From Betaproteobacteria bacterium (GTDB lineage Bacteria; Pseudomonadota; Gammaproteobacteria; Burkholderiales; SG8-39): a stretch of DNA of 51,385 bases. This document shows positions 1-9,904 of the stretch, piece by piece. The notes under the pieces are model-generated. The model was given only the letters and a program-made list of their open reading frames with translations, made no database searches and was not told where the DNA came from. Position 1 is the stretch's first letter. The number at the start of each line of letters is the position of its first letter. Both the position numbers and the translations under genes were made by a program. Location: NCBI GenBank assembly GCA_009693435.1, contig SHXF01000020.1, positions 1 to 51,385 on the forward strand. The letters are read 5' to 3'.

Positions 1-249
1 AATGACGCCGCCGCAACAACTCCATTGCCGATCAAAACTGGCTTGACCAATACCCCCGCTATACTGCGACCTTCTTCAACAGATCGATTCACTTCGCGCC
101 CCTGTTCTCAGACCGCTCCAGGCTCAAACCTGATTTGGAAAAGACTGGCGGGCATATGACATCATCGATCGATTGACTTGTGGATGAACACTGCATAGTT
201 CAAGTCCATACGCGCGCACGCGCAACGGTTCTCGGTACGCGGGTGTCCG
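1..249. other. Upstream non-coding stretch
   Basis: No convincing gene is visible here on either strand. It is the intergenic region ahead of the small heat-shock gene, and its last base adjoins the -35 element of the sigma-32 promoter. No clear terminator of a preceding gene was found, so what lies to the left cannot be judged. Confidence 0.5.
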
Positions 250-278
250 CTTGAAATCGGCGCCTGCCGCCCCATCTA
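250..278 (+). promoter_or_regulatory. Sigma-32 (RpoH) heat-shock promoter of hsp20
   Basis: The -35 element CTTGAAA (250-256), a 13-base spacer and the -10 element CCCCATCTA (270-278) match the known RpoH consensus (CTTGAAA, 11-16 bases, CCCCATNT) essentially perfectly. Transcription would start near 285, leaving a leader of about 38 bases before the Hsp20 ATG. The match also shows that an in-frame TTG at 251 lies inside the promoter and cannot be the start codon. The rpoH gene itself is in this window (31050-31901). Confidence 0.9.
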
Positions 279-322
279 TGAAGCAAGCGGGCACAGGCCC
301 GGATTCAATACTTGGAGGCTAC

Positions 323-748
323 ATGGCAAATTTTGCGCGTCACGATCCCTACGCGAACCTGTTTGAGGATATTTTCAAGGGCTTCCTGGTGAAGCCGGTC
401 GCATTCGAGTCGTCCGGGGTGGTGCGGAAAATCAGAATTGAAGTCGTTGAGCAGAATAGCGCGTACAAGGTGATTGCCGAATTGCCCGGCGCAAAGAAGG
501 AAGAGATCCAGGTCACCATCGAGGCCGACCAGGTGTCGATCGCGACTGAAATCCGCCAGGAATGCAATCCAAAGGATGCAGAGCGGGTGCTGCACAGCGA
601 GCGCCAGTTCGGCAGAATGCAGCGCGTATTCCGGCTGGGTCAGGAAGTTGACCAGGGCAAAACGACCGCCACCTACGCGGACGGTCTGCTCGAACTGGTA
701 CTGCCGATAAAAGCTGCGGCCGACAGGCGCCAGATCACCATCAACTAG
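323..748 (+). CDS. Small heat-shock protein (Hsp20/alpha-crystallin family)
   Basis: A 141-residue ATP-independent holdase chaperone that would bind unfolding proteins in the cytoplasm during stress. The alpha-crystallin domain covers about residues 37-130. The family motif A-x-G-x-L (A119, G121, L123) lies in the segment ADGLLELVLP, and a C-terminal I-x-I-type motif (ITI, 138-140) would dock neighbouring subunits. The start is the ATG at 323, preceded by GGAGG at 314-318; longer in-frame starts overlap the sigma-32 promoter. The gene is monocistronic, with its own promoter and a strong hairpin terminator at 803-831. It resembles the Hsp20/IbpA type, but I do not assign a specific symbol. Confidence 0.92.
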   Translation: MANFARHDPYANLFEDIFKGFLVKPVAFESSGVVRKIRIEVVEQNSAYKVIAELPGAKKEEIQVTIEADQVSIATEIRQECNPKDAERVLHSERQFGRMQRVFRLGQEVDQGKTTATYADGLLELVLPIKAAADRRQITIN

Positions 749-802
749 GGTTGTCGCTAAAGGTCGCTGCACCAACCCGGCCTGTTGCATGCGGGCCAAT
801 GA

Positions 803-831
803 AAAGGCGGCGCGTCCGGTGCGCCGCCTTT
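803..831 (+). terminator. Hairpin terminator after hsp20
   Basis: A perfect 11-bp inverted repeat, AAAGGCGGCGC and GCGCCGCCTTT, surrounds a 7-base loop. The A-run at the left and T-run at the right make it usable on either strand; here it ends the hsp20 transcript before argB. Confidence 0.75.
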
Positions 832-849
832 CGTTCGCATGCCGAATCC

Positions 850-1802
<953 letters not shown>

Positions 1803-1835
1803 GCCGGAACGCGCTTCGGGCGAGCGATTTCCGGA

Positions 1836-2294
1836 TCAGGCAAGCCTTTCACCCCCGGCGTTCCACAGTCCTTCCAGGTAGCCATCCTTCGAGTCGTAGA
1901 TGCTCAGCACCCGGCCGCGTGGTGTGGGGCTGAATGAAATATGAACCCAGCGGCCCCACTCGTTGATGCACTGGTCGAACACGATGTTCGACGCCATGAT
2001 TGCCCGGCCAATTTCGATGGGTCCCCCGAATTGCGGGCATACAATGTCAGCTGCCAGGCCCTGGGTGTGCTGGGACATTTGCGCTCCGCCCACTGCGGCG
2101 TTCAGTTCCGGGCACCGGTACGCGCTGGAGATTTCGATGGGGTGGCCAAGCAGCGACTGAACCTGCTCCAGCCCCTCGGCAAGCCGTTTCAGGTTGGGGA
2201 TGACATCTTCCCCCGGCGAGTTGTCGATACCCCGCCTGGCTGCGGTTTCCGAGTAGATGAGCGTCTGGAGCGAGAAGCTTTGCGTAAGCTGCAT
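1836..2294 (-). CDS. M15-type zinc peptidase (D-Ala-D-Ala carboxypeptidase/endolysin-like)
   Basis: A 152-residue single-domain protein of the Peptidase_M15_3 type, predicted to cut peptidoglycan stem peptides. The zinc motif S-x-H-x(6)-D is present (H76 and D83 in SQHTQGLAADI), with the distal WVHIS (H118) and an upstream SSAYR motif (56-60) that positions substrate. No signal peptide is seen, as in phage endolysin-like members, so export is not explained by the sequence. I chose the ATG at 2294; a TTG two codons upstream (2300) is also in frame. TATAAT at 2305-2300 on this strand would place a transcript start at or near this ATG, implying a leaderless message. Homologues occur on chromosomes as well as in prophages; no other phage gene is nearby. 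Confidence 0.85.
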   Translation of the reverse strand: MQLTQSFSLQTLIYSETAARRGIDNSPGEDVIPNLKRLAEGLEQVQSLLGHPIEISSAYRCPELNAAVGGAQMSQHTQGLAADIVCPQFGGPIEIGRAIMASNIVFDQCINEWGRWVHISFSPTPRGRVLSIYDSKDGYLEGLWNAGGERLA

Positions 2295-2321
2295 ACGCAA
2301 TTATAGACAGGCCGCCGCTGC

Positions 2322-2966
2322 ATGCACCTTACCTGGATTTTCGACCTCGATAACACCCTGCATAATGCTTCGCGGCATATCTTTCCGCACATCAATCGCA
2401 GCATGACTGCGTACCTGCAGCAGCAGTTACGCCTTGACGAAGGTGCCGCCAGCGCGCTTCGTATTCACTACTGGAAGACCTACGGCGCAACGCTGGTGGG
2501 CATGATGCGCCATCACGGCACCGATCCTGTTCACTTCCTGTCGGAAACGCACCAGTTTCCGGAACTGGAACGGATGATGGTGGCGGAGGGCGGCTTGCGC
2601 CACGCACTCAAGCGTCTGCCCGGAAAAAAAATCCTGTACTCCAACGCTCCTTTCAACTATGCGCGGTCGGTCATCGAAGCGCTGCGCATCGGTCGGTTTT
2701 TCGACGCCGTCTACACGGTGGAACACACTCGTTTCAGGCCGAAACCGGATCCTGCCGGATTGCGATTATTGCTGAAGGCGGAAAAGCTGGTGGCCGGTCG
2801 CTGCGTATTGGTCGAGGATACGCTTGCGAATCTCCGCGCAGCCCGGCGGCTTGGCCTGAAAACCGCCTGGGTAACCCGTGGCAGCCGATCGCCACGCTGG
2901 GTAGACGCGCGCGTCTCGTCGGTAATCGAACTTCCAAGGCTTACGCATCGCTTCAGAATTCGGTAG
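2322..2966 (+). CDS. Pyrimidine 5'-nucleotidase, HAD superfamily
   Basis: A 214-residue HAD phosphatase predicted to dephosphorylate pyrimidine (and perhaps modified) nucleoside monophosphates in nucleotide salvage. All four HAD motifs are visible: DLDNTL with nucleophile D8 and D10, SNAP (107-110), K141 in RPKPDP, and VEDTLANL with acidic E165 and D166. The helical cap between motifs I and II fits the SDT1/YjjG-type pyrimidine nucleotidase subfamily. It is divergent from the peptidase gene, with only 27 bases between the two starts, and reads towards slmA 63 bases downstream, with which it may be co-transcribed. Confidence 0.88.
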   Translation: MHLTWIFDLDNTLHNASRHIFPHINRSMTAYLQQQLRLDEGAASALRIHYWKTYGATLVGMMRHHGTDPVHFLSETHQFPELERMMVAEGGLRHALKRLPGKKILYSNAPFNYARSVIEALRIGRFFDAVYTVEHTRFRPKPDPAGLRLLLKAEKLVAGRCVLVEDTLANLRAARRLGLKTAWVTRGSRSPRWVDARVSSVIELPRLTHRFRIR

Positions 2967-3029
2967 CAAGCACTTACATGTATCAATACAATCGGGAAGT
3001 TCCGCAAACAGCGACGAAGCGAGGACGTC

Positions 3030-3599
3030 ATGGCGACACGGCAACCAGGTGAACGGAAGCGTCAGATTCTCGAAGTGCTGGCGGGAATGCTGCAAGAACC
3101 CAAGGGGGAGAAGATCACGACTGCAGCGTTGGCAAAGAAACTGGATGTGTCGGAGGCAGCGTTATACCGGCATTTTGCCAGCAAGGCGCAGATGTTCGAG
3201 GGTTTGATCGAATTCATCGAACAAAGCCTGTTCGGCCTCGCCAACAAAATCACCGCAGAAGAAGACAGTGGCATCAAGCAACTGCATTCCATCGTTGCCA
3301 TGCTGCTGGGATTTGCGGAGAAAAACCCGGGCATGACGCGGGTACTGATCGGTGATGCCCTGACGAACGAAGATGCGCGTCTGCAGGCCCGCATAAATCA
3401 ACTTCACGACCGGCTGGAGGCGACGTTAAAGCAGTGCATGCGCGTGGCTGCTACTCAGGGAAATGACGATCCTGACCCCGGCGCCCATGCCAACCTGATT
3501 CTGGCGTATGTCACCGGCCGATGGCACCAGTTCGCAAAAAGCGGATTCAAGCGGCAGCCGACGGAATTATTCGAGAAGCAATGGCCGCTATTGGTGTAG
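3030..3599 (+). CDS. slmA: Nucleoid occlusion factor SlmA (TetR family)
   Basis: A DNA-binding FtsZ antagonist that keeps the division septum off unsegregated chromosome. The 189-residue length is typical. The N-terminal helix-turn-helix (about 30-52, TTAALAKKLDVSEAALYRHF) and the all-helical C-terminal domain with AYVTGRWHQFAKSGFKR match SlmA rather than a metabolite-sensing TetR. The argB-nucleotidase-slmA neighbourhood is one I associate with Betaproteobacteria. The gene converges with moeB. Confidence 0.93.
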   Translation: MATRQPGERKRQILEVLAGMLQEPKGEKITTAALAKKLDVSEAALYRHFASKAQMFEGLIEFIEQSLFGLANKITAEEDSGIKQLHSIVAMLLGFAEKNPGMTRVLIGDALTNEDARLQARINQLHDRLEATLKQCMRVAATQGNDDPDPGAHANLILAYVTGRWHQFAKSGFKRQPTELFEKQWPLLV

Positions 3600-3612
3600 C
3601 GATGTAGCGGAA

Positions 3613-3641
3613 GGCCTTGCACGGTGCGTCGCTGCACGGCC
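3613..3641. terminator. Imperfect hairpin between slmA and moeB
   Basis: GGCCTTGCA (3613-3621) and TGCACGGCC (3633-3641) pair at 8 of 9 positions across an 11-base loop, in the convergent gap between slmA and moeB. There is no U-tract, so a terminator role is only suggested by position. Confidence 0.3.
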
Positions 3642-3718
3642 GTTAAACTGCGTCCGGAATATTCAAAAAATAATCGTAATTCCGATGAAGAAGGCCGTAG
3701 TTACGGCGGATTGTCCGA

Positions 3719-4486
3719 TTAATCTTTAGAATTGTCAGGTCTGATCCGGCATACCGGGCAATCCATGTCGCGCGACAGCCGGATGGTGCGGATATTCATT
3801 GCGAGTGCATCCAGAATAAGCAACCGTCCGCTCAGCGTGTCACCGACACCCGTCAGCACCTTCAGCGCCTCGGCTGCCTGCATGGTTCCGATGATCCCGA
3901 CCAGGGGCGCAAAAACGCCCATGACGGCGCAGCGCGTCTCTTCGTGTTCTGCATCTTCGGGAAACAGGCAGGCGTAACAAGGACTGTCGGCACCGCGCAT
4001 GTCGAACACGGCCAGTTGCCCGTCAAAGCGCACCGCCGCGCCCGATACCAGCGGTTTCTCGTGGCGGGCGCAGGCGCGATTGATGGCATGGCGTGTGGCG
4101 AAATTGTCGGAGCAATCGAGTACGACATCCGCTCGCGCCACGGCACGATCCAGCGCCTCTCCTTCGAGGCGCATTTCAAGCGGGAGTACGTGTATATCCG
4201 GATTGATGCGTGCCAGCGCGGCGCGGCCGGAAACCACCTTTGCCTGGCCGACGGATTCGGTGCCATGCAGAATCTGACGCTGCAGGTTGGTCAGGTCCAC
4301 CGTATCCCCGTCCGCCAGCGACAGGGTGCCGACGCCTGCAGAGGCCAGATACATCGCTGCGGGCGATCCGAGCCCGCCGGCGCCGACGATCAGTGCGTGG
4401 GAGCCGAGCAGCGCTTCCTGCGCTTCAATGCCGAATTCGGTCAGAAGCAGATGGCGTGAATATCGCAGGAGTTGCTGGTCATTCAA
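3719..4486 (-). CDS. moeB: Molybdopterin-synthase adenylyltransferase (MoeB/ThiF/HesA family)
   Basis: An E1-like enzyme that adenylates the C-terminal glycine of a ubiquitin-like sulfur carrier (MoaD or ThiS), preparing it for sulfur transfer in molybdopterin or thiamine synthesis. The 255-residue protein has the Rossmann loop GAGGLGSP (35-42), the region equivalent to the ATP-binding R-x(n)-NLQRQ segment (NLQRQI, 67-72), and two CxxC pairs for structural zinc (C170/C173, C243/C246). There is no C-terminal rhodanese domain, so it is the short MoeB form. It is the last gene of the gpmA-envC-ctpA-moeB run, 117 bases after ctpA. ThiF versus MoeB cannot be decided from sequence alone. Confidence 0.9.
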   Translation of the reverse strand: MNDQQLLRYSRHLLLTEFGIEAQEALLGSHALIVGAGGLGSPAAMYLASAGVGTLSLADGDTVDLTNLQRQILHGTESVGQAKVVSGRAALARINPDIHVLPLEMRLEGEALDRAVARADVVLDCSDNFATRHAINRACARHEKPLVSGAAVRFDGQLAVFDMRGADSPCYACLFPEDAEHEETRCAVMGVFAPLVGIIGTMQAAEALKVLTGVGDTLSGRLLILDALAMNIRTIRLSRDMDCPVCRIRPDNSKD

Positions 4487-4603
4487 GGTGATATGACAAC
4501 CGACGAGACGACGCGCGCAGACAACCCGGCACCAACTCCGGTCAGCCCCGCATAGTCGCGAGCCGGCACTCCGGCGGATGCCAAGCCCGATTCGCGCGGG
4601 CGA

Positions 4604-6022
4604 TCAGTTTTTCCGTGGCGTGGAATCCAGCGCAGGCGTCTGCGCTGTTTGCTGAACCTTGGCCACGGGCAGTCCCTTGAGATGATTGATGGCCTGTTTG
4701 AACTGAAAATCCTGCTCGGACGCAAACTCCAGCGGCACGAATGGCTTGTCAGTCGGAGCACTCGGCTTTGGCGCAGCCTGTGGTTGCTGGCGCTCAACGG
4801 CGTCTGCCTTTTCCTGGCTGTTTGTCAGGTGCTTGTCCAAGTCTGATTCGCGGACCCGCTGACCATTCGAACTCGGGTCTTCGACTTCGATGTCAGGCAC
4901 GATGCCTTTTGCCTGGATGGAACGCCCGCTGGGGGTGTAGTAGCGCGCCGTCGTGAGCTTGATGGCGGTGTTGTTGCCCAGCGGGAGGATGGTTTGTACG
5001 GAGCCCTTGCCGAAGGTCTGCGTGCCCATTACCACCGCGCGCTTGTGATCCTGCAGCGCCCCCGCCACGATTTCCGAAGCAGACGCCGAACCGGCATTCA
5101 CCAATACCACCATCGGGACCGTTTTTACGGCAGCCGGCAGGTTCTTCAGATAATCGTCACGGCTGCCTCGCATGTAATCGTCGGGACTGGCGACGAACTT
5201 GCGTTTTGCGTCGTCCGTGCGGCCGTCTGTCGAGACCACCAGCACCCGTGCCGGCAGGAACGCGGCGGAAATGCCGACCGCGCCGTTCAGCAGCCCGCCT
5301 GGATCATTGCGAAGGTCCAGCACCAGTCCCTTCAGCGGACCTTGCTTGTAGATATTTTCAAGATGTTTCACCATGTTTTCGCCGGTGTGCTCCTGAAACT
5401 GTGAGATGCGCACCCACGCGTATCCCGGTTCGATAACTTTCGATTTGACGCTCTGGACCCGGATGACTTCGCGGATCAAGGTCACCTCGAAGGGCTTCTG
5501 CTCGCCCTTGCGGACAATGGACAGCCGGATGCTGGTGCGCGGCTTGCCACGCATCCGCTTGACCGCGTCATTGAGGCTCATGCCTTTGACCGGGGTGTCG
5601 TCGAGTTTGATGATCAGGTCGCCGGGTTTGAGTCCGGCGCGGAATGCGGGCGTCTCCTCGATCGGCGACACGACTTTCACGAATCCGTCTTCCATGCCCA
5701 CTTCGATGCCCAGTCCGCCGAATTCACCCTGGGTGCCAACCTGCAGTTCCTTGAAGGCGTCCTGATCGAGGTAGGCCGAATGCGGGTCCAGCCCCGAAAG
5801 CATGCCATTGATTGCCTCTGTAATCAGCTTCTTGTCTTCGACCTGTTCGACATACCCGCTCTTGATGGCTCCAAACACTTCGGCAAACGCCCGAAGCTCA
5901 TCGACAGGAAGCGGATAGCGCGCCCCTTCCCGCTGCGCGACGGCCGAAAAATTAAGGCTGAGCAGAACACCTGCAAGAATGCCGACCAGCACCAGGCTGA
6001 TTTGTTTTACTTTGGTTGCCAT
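4604..6022 (-). CDS. ctpA: C-terminal processing peptidase (S41 family)
   Basis: A periplasmic serine protease that trims C termini of envelope proteins and, in other bacteria, controls cell-wall hydrolases. The 472-residue protein has a signal peptide or anchor (about 8-29), a PDZ domain (about 100-170) and the S41 catalytic core. The Ser-Lys dyad is seen as S314 in GSASASEIVAG and K339 in FGKGSVQ, the same 25-residue spacing as E. coli Prc. The C terminus is a proline- and glutamine-rich tail of low complexity. It lies just downstream of an EnvC-like amidase activator, so both are likely to act on peptidoglycan remodelling. Confidence 0.94.
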   Translation of the reverse strand: MATKVKQISLVLVGILAGVLLSLNFSAVAQREGARYPLPVDELRAFAEVFGAIKSGYVEQVEDKKLITEAINGMLSGLDPHSAYLDQDAFKELQVGTQGEFGGLGIEVGMEDGFVKVVSPIEETPAFRAGLKPGDLIIKLDDTPVKGMSLNDAVKRMRGKPRTSIRLSIVRKGEQKPFEVTLIREVIRVQSVKSKVIEPGYAWVRISQFQEHTGENMVKHLENIYKQGPLKGLVLDLRNDPGGLLNGAVGISAAFLPARVLVVSTDGRTDDAKRKFVASPDDYMRGSRDDYLKNLPAAVKTVPMVVLVNAGSASASEIVAGALQDHKRAVVMGTQTFGKGSVQTILPLGNNTAIKLTTARYYTPSGRSIQAKGIVPDIEVEDPSSNGQRVRESDLDKHLTNSQEKADAVERQQPQAAPKPSAPTDKPFVPLEFASEQDFQFKQAINHLKGLPVAKVQQTAQTPALDSTPRKN

Positions 6023-6067
6023 TGAATGCTCCGTGACTTCATTCGCGTCATATCGTGCGCAGATAAA

Positions 6068-7288
6068 TTATTTGAGGGTCGCCCATTTGAGCGGGTCGAA
6101 GACCTTGCCCTCATGCCTCATTTCAAAGTATAGACCGGATTCTGCGTTACCGCCGCTGGCGCCGACTGTTGCCACGACGTCGCCAATCCGCACCGAATCG
6201 CCCAGCCCCTTCAGTATGGATTCGTTGTTGCCGTAGATGGTGAGATAACCCTGCCCATGATCGATGATGAGCAGGTTTCCGAACCCTCGCATCCAGTCGG
6301 CAAACACAACTTGACCTGATGCGACGGCCTTGACCGCCTCGCCGGAGGCGGCGCGGATAAAAAGCCCTTTCCACGCGGGTCCGCCTTCGGTACGTGGACC
6401 TCCAAACCGGTGAATAAGTTCCCCTCTGGCAGGCAATCGCAATTTTCCCTTCAACCGCGCGAACTCGGATTCGAGGCCGCCCGCTTCCGGCACGCGCTCA
6501 ACGCGCCGCCCGCCCTTGCCTCTGGCCGGGTTGTCTGCAATCGCCCGACCGATTTCCGCCACCAGGCGCGACAGGCGCGTTTCGTCACGTTCGAGGCTCT
6601 TCACTTCGCGGCGTTGTGTCCGTATGTGTTCCGACACCCGACCGAGAACCTGCCGCCGCTCAGTCTGCTGTTGCAGCAACCGTTTGCGTTCCTCGACCTG
6701 CGCGCCTTCTATGCCGGATAGTTCGGAGGACTTTTCGCGGTTGCGCTGCTCGAGTGTCCGAAGGTCCGTCAACGCGGTTCTGAGCGCGCTGATGAACTCG
6801 GCCTGAGCGCGCGAGACGTAGCCGTAGTAATGAAGTTCGCGTGCAGCCTGTTCCGGGTGTTCTCCCGACAGCAGCAGACGCAGGGTACTGGTTTCGCCGA
6901 TCAGATATCGGGCTGTGATGAGGCGCGACAGTTGGTCTTGGCGTCCCGAGATGTCCGCTTCGATTGCCTGGCGCTGCGCAGCCAGCGCGGCAAGTTCGTT
7001 ACGCGCCGCTTCACGCTGGCCCGACAATTCCCGCAGCTGGCGGCTTGCGACGGAAATCTTTTCTTCCGAATCGCGCAGTTGATCGCGCGCCTCGATGCGG
7101 GATTCCTCGGACTGGGCAATGTCGCTCTTCAGCCGGTCTATGCGGGACCGCAATGATTCCAGGCGTGCGCTGTCTGCCGGCTGGGCGAATGAAACAAGGG
7201 AGTGAATGCCCAGGAACAGACCGACGAGCAGCGGGATCACGCGCAGGCCCGGCGCAAATTCAAGCCTTTGTCTTTCCCTGATTGGCAA
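6068..7288 (-). CDS. EnvC-like murein hydrolase activator (degenerate LytM/M23 domain)
   Basis: Predicted periplasmic protein that switches on cell-separating amidases at the septum. The 406-residue protein has an N-terminal signal (about 15-36), a long coiled coil (about 38-255, rich in E, R, L and Q heptads) and a C-terminal LytM domain (about 300-405). The zinc ligands expected of an active M23 peptidase are not all present: the segment WKGLFI replaces the usual H-x-G-x-D and FEMRHEG replaces HxH. This is the hallmark of non-catalytic EnvC/NlpD activators. Its start overlaps the end of gpmA by 29 bases, so the two are translationally close; ctpA follows 45 bases later. Confidence 0.9.
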   Translation of the reverse strand: MPIRERQRLEFAPGLRVIPLLVGLFLGIHSLVSFAQPADSARLESLRSRIDRLKSDIAQSEESRIEARDQLRDSEEKISVASRQLRELSGQREAARNELAALAAQRQAIEADISGRQDQLSRLITARYLIGETSTLRLLLSGEHPEQAARELHYYGYVSRAQAEFISALRTALTDLRTLEQRNREKSSELSGIEGAQVEERKRLLQQQTERRQVLGRVSEHIRTQRREVKSLERDETRLSRLVAEIGRAIADNPARGKGGRRVERVPEAGGLESEFARLKGKLRLPARGELIHRFGGPRTEGGPAWKGLFIRAASGEAVKAVASGQVVFADWMRGFGNLLIIDHGQGYLTIYGNNESILKGLGDSVRIGDVVATVGASGGNAESGLYFEMRHEGKVFDPLKWATLK

Positions 7289-8030
7289 CTGCCTGCATGG
7301 CGCTTTCTATCGCCGCCTGATCACCCAGGTAGTAGTGTTCTACCGGCTGCAAATCCTGATCGAGTTCGTACACCAGCGGAACAGCCGTGGGAATATTGAG
7401 ACCGACGATGTCCGCATCGCTTACCTTGTCGAGATACTTGACTAGCGCCCGCAGGCTGTTGCCGTGCGCAGCGATGACGACGCGCTGCCCTCCCCTGATG
7501 GCAGGGGCGATCGCCTGGTTCCAGTAGGGGGTAAACCTTGCCACAGTGTCCTTGAGACACTCGGTCAGGGGCAATTCATGCGGTTTGAGGTGAGCGTAGC
7601 GCGGATCGCCGCCGGGGTGGCGCGGGTCGTCTGTATTGAGGGGCGGGGGAGGGGCGTCGTAACTGCGTCTCCAGGCAAGCACCTGCTCATCACCGAACTT
7701 TGCCGCGGTTTCCGTCTTGTTGAGGCCTTGCAGTGCGCCGTAGTGCCGCTCGTTCAGCCGCCAGGAGTGCTCGATGGGGATCCACATCCGATCCATTTCC
7801 TCGAGCGCCAGCCATAATGTCTTGATGGCACGTTTCAATACCGAGGTATAGGCGCAGTCGAATACAAATCCGCTCTCCTTGAGGAGCAGCCCGGCCTGAG
7901 CTGCCTCTTCACGCCCGCGATCGCTCAAGTCAACATCTGTCCAGCCGGTAAACCGGTTTTCCCGGTTCCAGATCGATTCGCCATGCCGCAGCAGCACCAC
8001 CGTATGCGTTTTGGGCTTCATCATCACCAT
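7260..8030 (-). CDS. gpmA: 2,3-bisphosphoglycerate-dependent phosphoglycerate mutase
   Basis: Interconverts 3- and 2-phosphoglycerate in glycolysis and gluconeogenesis. At 256 residues it is the usual size. The phosphohistidine motif LLRHGES (H16), the acid-base region [11 protein letters not shown] and the second catalytic histidine in AAHGNSLRA are all present. The annotated start gives M-V-M-M; the third or fourth codon ATG is equally possible and would sit better behind a GGGATGG sequence. It heads the minus-strand operon gpmA-envC-ctpA-moeB and is divergent from the rhodanese gene; the shared gap contains an AT-rich TTTTATAATACC that may serve as a -10 region. Confidence 0.96.
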   Translation of the reverse strand: MVMMKPKTHTVVLLRHGESIWNRENRFTGWTDVDLSDRGREEAAQAGLLLKESGFVFDCAYTSVLKRAIKTLWLALEEMDRMWIPIEHSWRLNERHYGALQGLNKTETAAKFGDEQVLAWRRSYDAPPPPLNTDDPRHPGGDPRYAHLKPHELPLTECLKDTVARFTPYWNQAIAPAIRGGQRVVIAAHGNSLRALVKYLDKVSDADIVGLNIPTAVPLVYELDQDLQPVEHYYLGDQAAIESAMQAVANQGKTKA

Positions 8031-8132
8031 CCCACGACAGGGAAAAGAATTTTATAATACCGGGCTCACTTCCTGAGGATTCAATTCGGGAAGAAAATTT
8101 AGGTACGCTGGCGAACCTGGACCTCCCTGACC

Positions 8133-8561
8133 ATGCAAGGCATGCAAATCTGGCAATTCGTCCTGGATAACATCTGGATCGTCGTAGTGGCGTTTGTCAG
8201 CGGGGCGATGCTGGTATGGCCGTACGTCAAGCGTGGCAGCGGCGGCCCATGGGTGTCCACGCTGCAGGCTACCCTCATGATCAACAAGCAGGACGCCCTA
8301 CTGCTCGATATCCGGGAAGCGCCGGAATTCGAAAAGGTCCATGTCCTGCATGCCCGCAACATACCGCTCGCGCAACTCGACGCGCGCGTTGGAGAGTTGC
8401 AGAAATTCAAGTCGAAACCGATCATTGTTCACTGCGCCAACGGCAATCGTTCCGGCGACGCGCTGGCAGTATTGCGCCAGAAGGGATTCGAGAACGTCGT
8501 GAACCTCAGCGGCGGCCTCGCTGCATGGCAGCAGGCGGGATTGCCGATGGCACGGCCATGA
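8133..8561 (+). CDS. Membrane-anchored rhodanese-like sulfurtransferase
   Basis: A 142-residue protein with one N-terminal transmembrane helix (about 10-30) followed by a single rhodanese domain (about 42-138). The active-site loop HCANGNRS carries the catalytic cysteine C101, so it is likely to be an active sulfurtransferase; its substrate is unknown. ATG codons at 8133 and 8142 are both possible starts. It overlaps grxC by four bases (ATGA) and is followed by secB. The rhodanese-grxC-secB trio is common in Beta- and Gammaproteobacteria, suggesting a thiol-redox link, but the exact job is not established. Confidence 0.9.
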   Translation: MQGMQIWQFVLDNIWIVVVAFVSGAMLVWPYVKRGSGGPWVSTLQATLMINKQDALLLDIREAPEFEKVHVLHARNIPLAQLDARVGELQKFKSKPIIVHCANGNRSGDALAVLRQKGFENVVNLSGGLAAWQQAGLPMARP

Positions 8562-8863
8562 GCCGCGTCCTGATGTATGCGACCGACTGGTGCCCGTATT
8601 GTCAGCGCGCCGAGCAACTGCTCCGCTCGAAAGGCGTTGCGGAGATCGACAAGGTGCTGGTGGATATAGAGCCCGGCCGCCGCGAGGAGATGATGAAGAA
8701 GACTGGCCGGCGAACGGTGCCACAGATTTACATCGGGGATACTCACGTTGGCGGATACGATGATCTCGCGGCACTTGATCGAGCCGGCCGACTGATGGCG
8801 ATGCTTGATGCTTCCGGCGGCGAAGTCCGGCATGGTGACGAAGCGCAAGGCGCGTCCGGCTAG
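8558..8863 (+). CDS. grxC: Glutaredoxin 3
   Basis: A 101-residue glutathione-dependent thiol-disulfide oxidoreductase of the cytoplasm. The dithiol active site is WCPYC (C12, C15); the cis-proline TVPQIYI and the GGYDDL glutathione-binding motif follow in the normal order. The start ATG overlaps the rhodanese stop (ATGA), indicating coupled translation. The C terminus has about 12 extra charged residues beyond the thioredoxin fold. secB follows after 79 bases. Confidence 0.94.
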   Translation: MSRVLMYATDWCPYCQRAEQLLRSKGVAEIDKVLVDIEPGRREEMMKKTGRRTVPQIYIGDTHVGGYDDLAALDRAGRLMAMLDASGGEVRHGDEAQGASG

Positions 8864-8942
8864 GCCTGTACAGTCGAAGCCCTGTTCACATTCATCGTTC
8901 CGGCGCAGTGCAAGGTGCCGGTACGTCCACCCAGGAGTGCCA

Positions 8943-9404
8943 ATGAGCGACCAGCCGCAGGCGGTATTCAACATCGACAAGGTCTATGTAAAAGACCTTT
9001 CGGTCGAAGTCCCCGGCGCCCCGGGAATTTTTCTGATGAATGAATCGCCGCAACTTGAAGTACAACTCAATCAGTCGGTACAGCGGGTCGGCGAAGTGCT
9101 CTATGAATTAACCCTGCAGGCTACGATCACCGCAAAATCCGGCGACAGTACGATGTTTCTGGTGGAAGCTCACCAAGCGGGGCTTTTCACCATCGCAAGC
9201 ATGCCTCAGGACCAGATCAATGCGCTGTTGGGCGTGGTGTGCCCGAACATCCTGTTCCCCTATTTGCGTGAAACGATATCCGACACCACGGTGCGCGCCG
9301 GATTTCCGCCAGTCATCCTGGCGCCGGTCAACTTCGAGGCCTTGTACCAGCAGAGCGCCCAACAGCAAGCGGATGCCGGGCCGCGTATCGAGGTCGCCCA
9401 CTGA
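8943..9404 (+). CDS. secB: Protein-export chaperone SecB
   Basis: A tetrameric cytoplasmic chaperone that keeps preproteins unfolded and hands them to SecA. The 153-residue length and conserved segments (FNIDKVYVKDLSVE at the N terminus, CPNILFPYLRETISD in the second half, FPPVILAPVNFEALY near the end) are diagnostic. The ATG at 8943 is preceded by AGGAG (8933-8937), which excludes longer in-frame starts. It overlaps the next gene by one base (TGATG). Confidence 0.97.
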   Translation: MSDQPQAVFNIDKVYVKDLSVEVPGAPGIFLMNESPQLEVQLNQSVQRVGEVLYELTLQATITAKSGDSTMFLVEAHQAGLFTIASMPQDQINALLGVVCPNILFPYLRETISDTTVRAGFPPVILAPVNFEALYQQSAQQQADAGPRIEVAH

Positions 9405-9853
9405 TGGGGTTTTCCTTCGCGCGCGCGGTCGCGCTGCTCATGGCATTCACCGCAATGCCCGCAGCCGTTGCGGGGGATTTTCGCTCGGTTGCCGAAAGCG
9501 GCACGATCCTGTACGACGCGCCGTCCCTGCGGGCAAAAAAAATCTTCGTTGCCAGTCGCTATTACCCGGTAGAGATCGTGGTCAGCATCGAGGGATGGGC
9601 AAAGGTACGGGACCCTGCGGGCGACCTGTCCTGGATCGAACGCAAGGCGTTGTCTGAAAAACGTACCGTCGTCGTGACCGCCGGCCAGGCCGAGGTTCGG
9701 CAGAATCCGGATGACACCGCCGCTGTGGTCTTTCAGGCCCAGAAAGGGGTAGCACTGGAGGTCGCCGAACTCGGAACGACCGGTTGGATCCGGGTAAAGC
9801 ATCGTGACGGGCAGAGCGGATTTGTCCGCATCAGGCAACTCTGGGGATTGTAG
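9404..9853 (+). CDS. Exported protein with bacterial SH3-like domains
   Basis: A 149-residue protein with a cleavable signal peptide (about 1-23, ending in AVA) followed by two SH3_3/SH3b-like repeats (about 27-84 and 87-148). These domains usually bind peptidoglycan or other cell-wall ligands; no catalytic domain is present. It begins on the last base of the secB stop (TGATG) and is followed by gpsA after 51 bases, so it is part of the secB transcription unit. The specific role is unknown. Confidence 0.82.
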   Translation: MGFSFARAVALLMAFTAMPAAVAGDFRSVAESGTILYDAPSLRAKKIFVASRYYPVEIVVSIEGWAKVRDPAGDLSWIERKALSEKRTVVVTAGQAEVRQNPDDTAAVVFQAQKGVALEVAELGTTGWIRVKHRDGQSGFVRIRQLWGL

Positions 9854-9904
9854 GCGCCCTGCGATTGTTTCCGCGCTTATGCCACCTATCGAACTGCACA
9901 TGTC

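Noticed and set aside
251..322. N-terminal extension of the Hsp20 reading frame from TTG 251
   Set aside because: It overlaps the sigma-32 -35 and -10 elements; ATG 323 has a GGAGG at good spacing.
2300..2305. TATAAT as a firm promoter of the M15 peptidase gene
   Set aside because: The -35 position (GGTGCA) is poor; it is mentioned only as a possible leaderless start.
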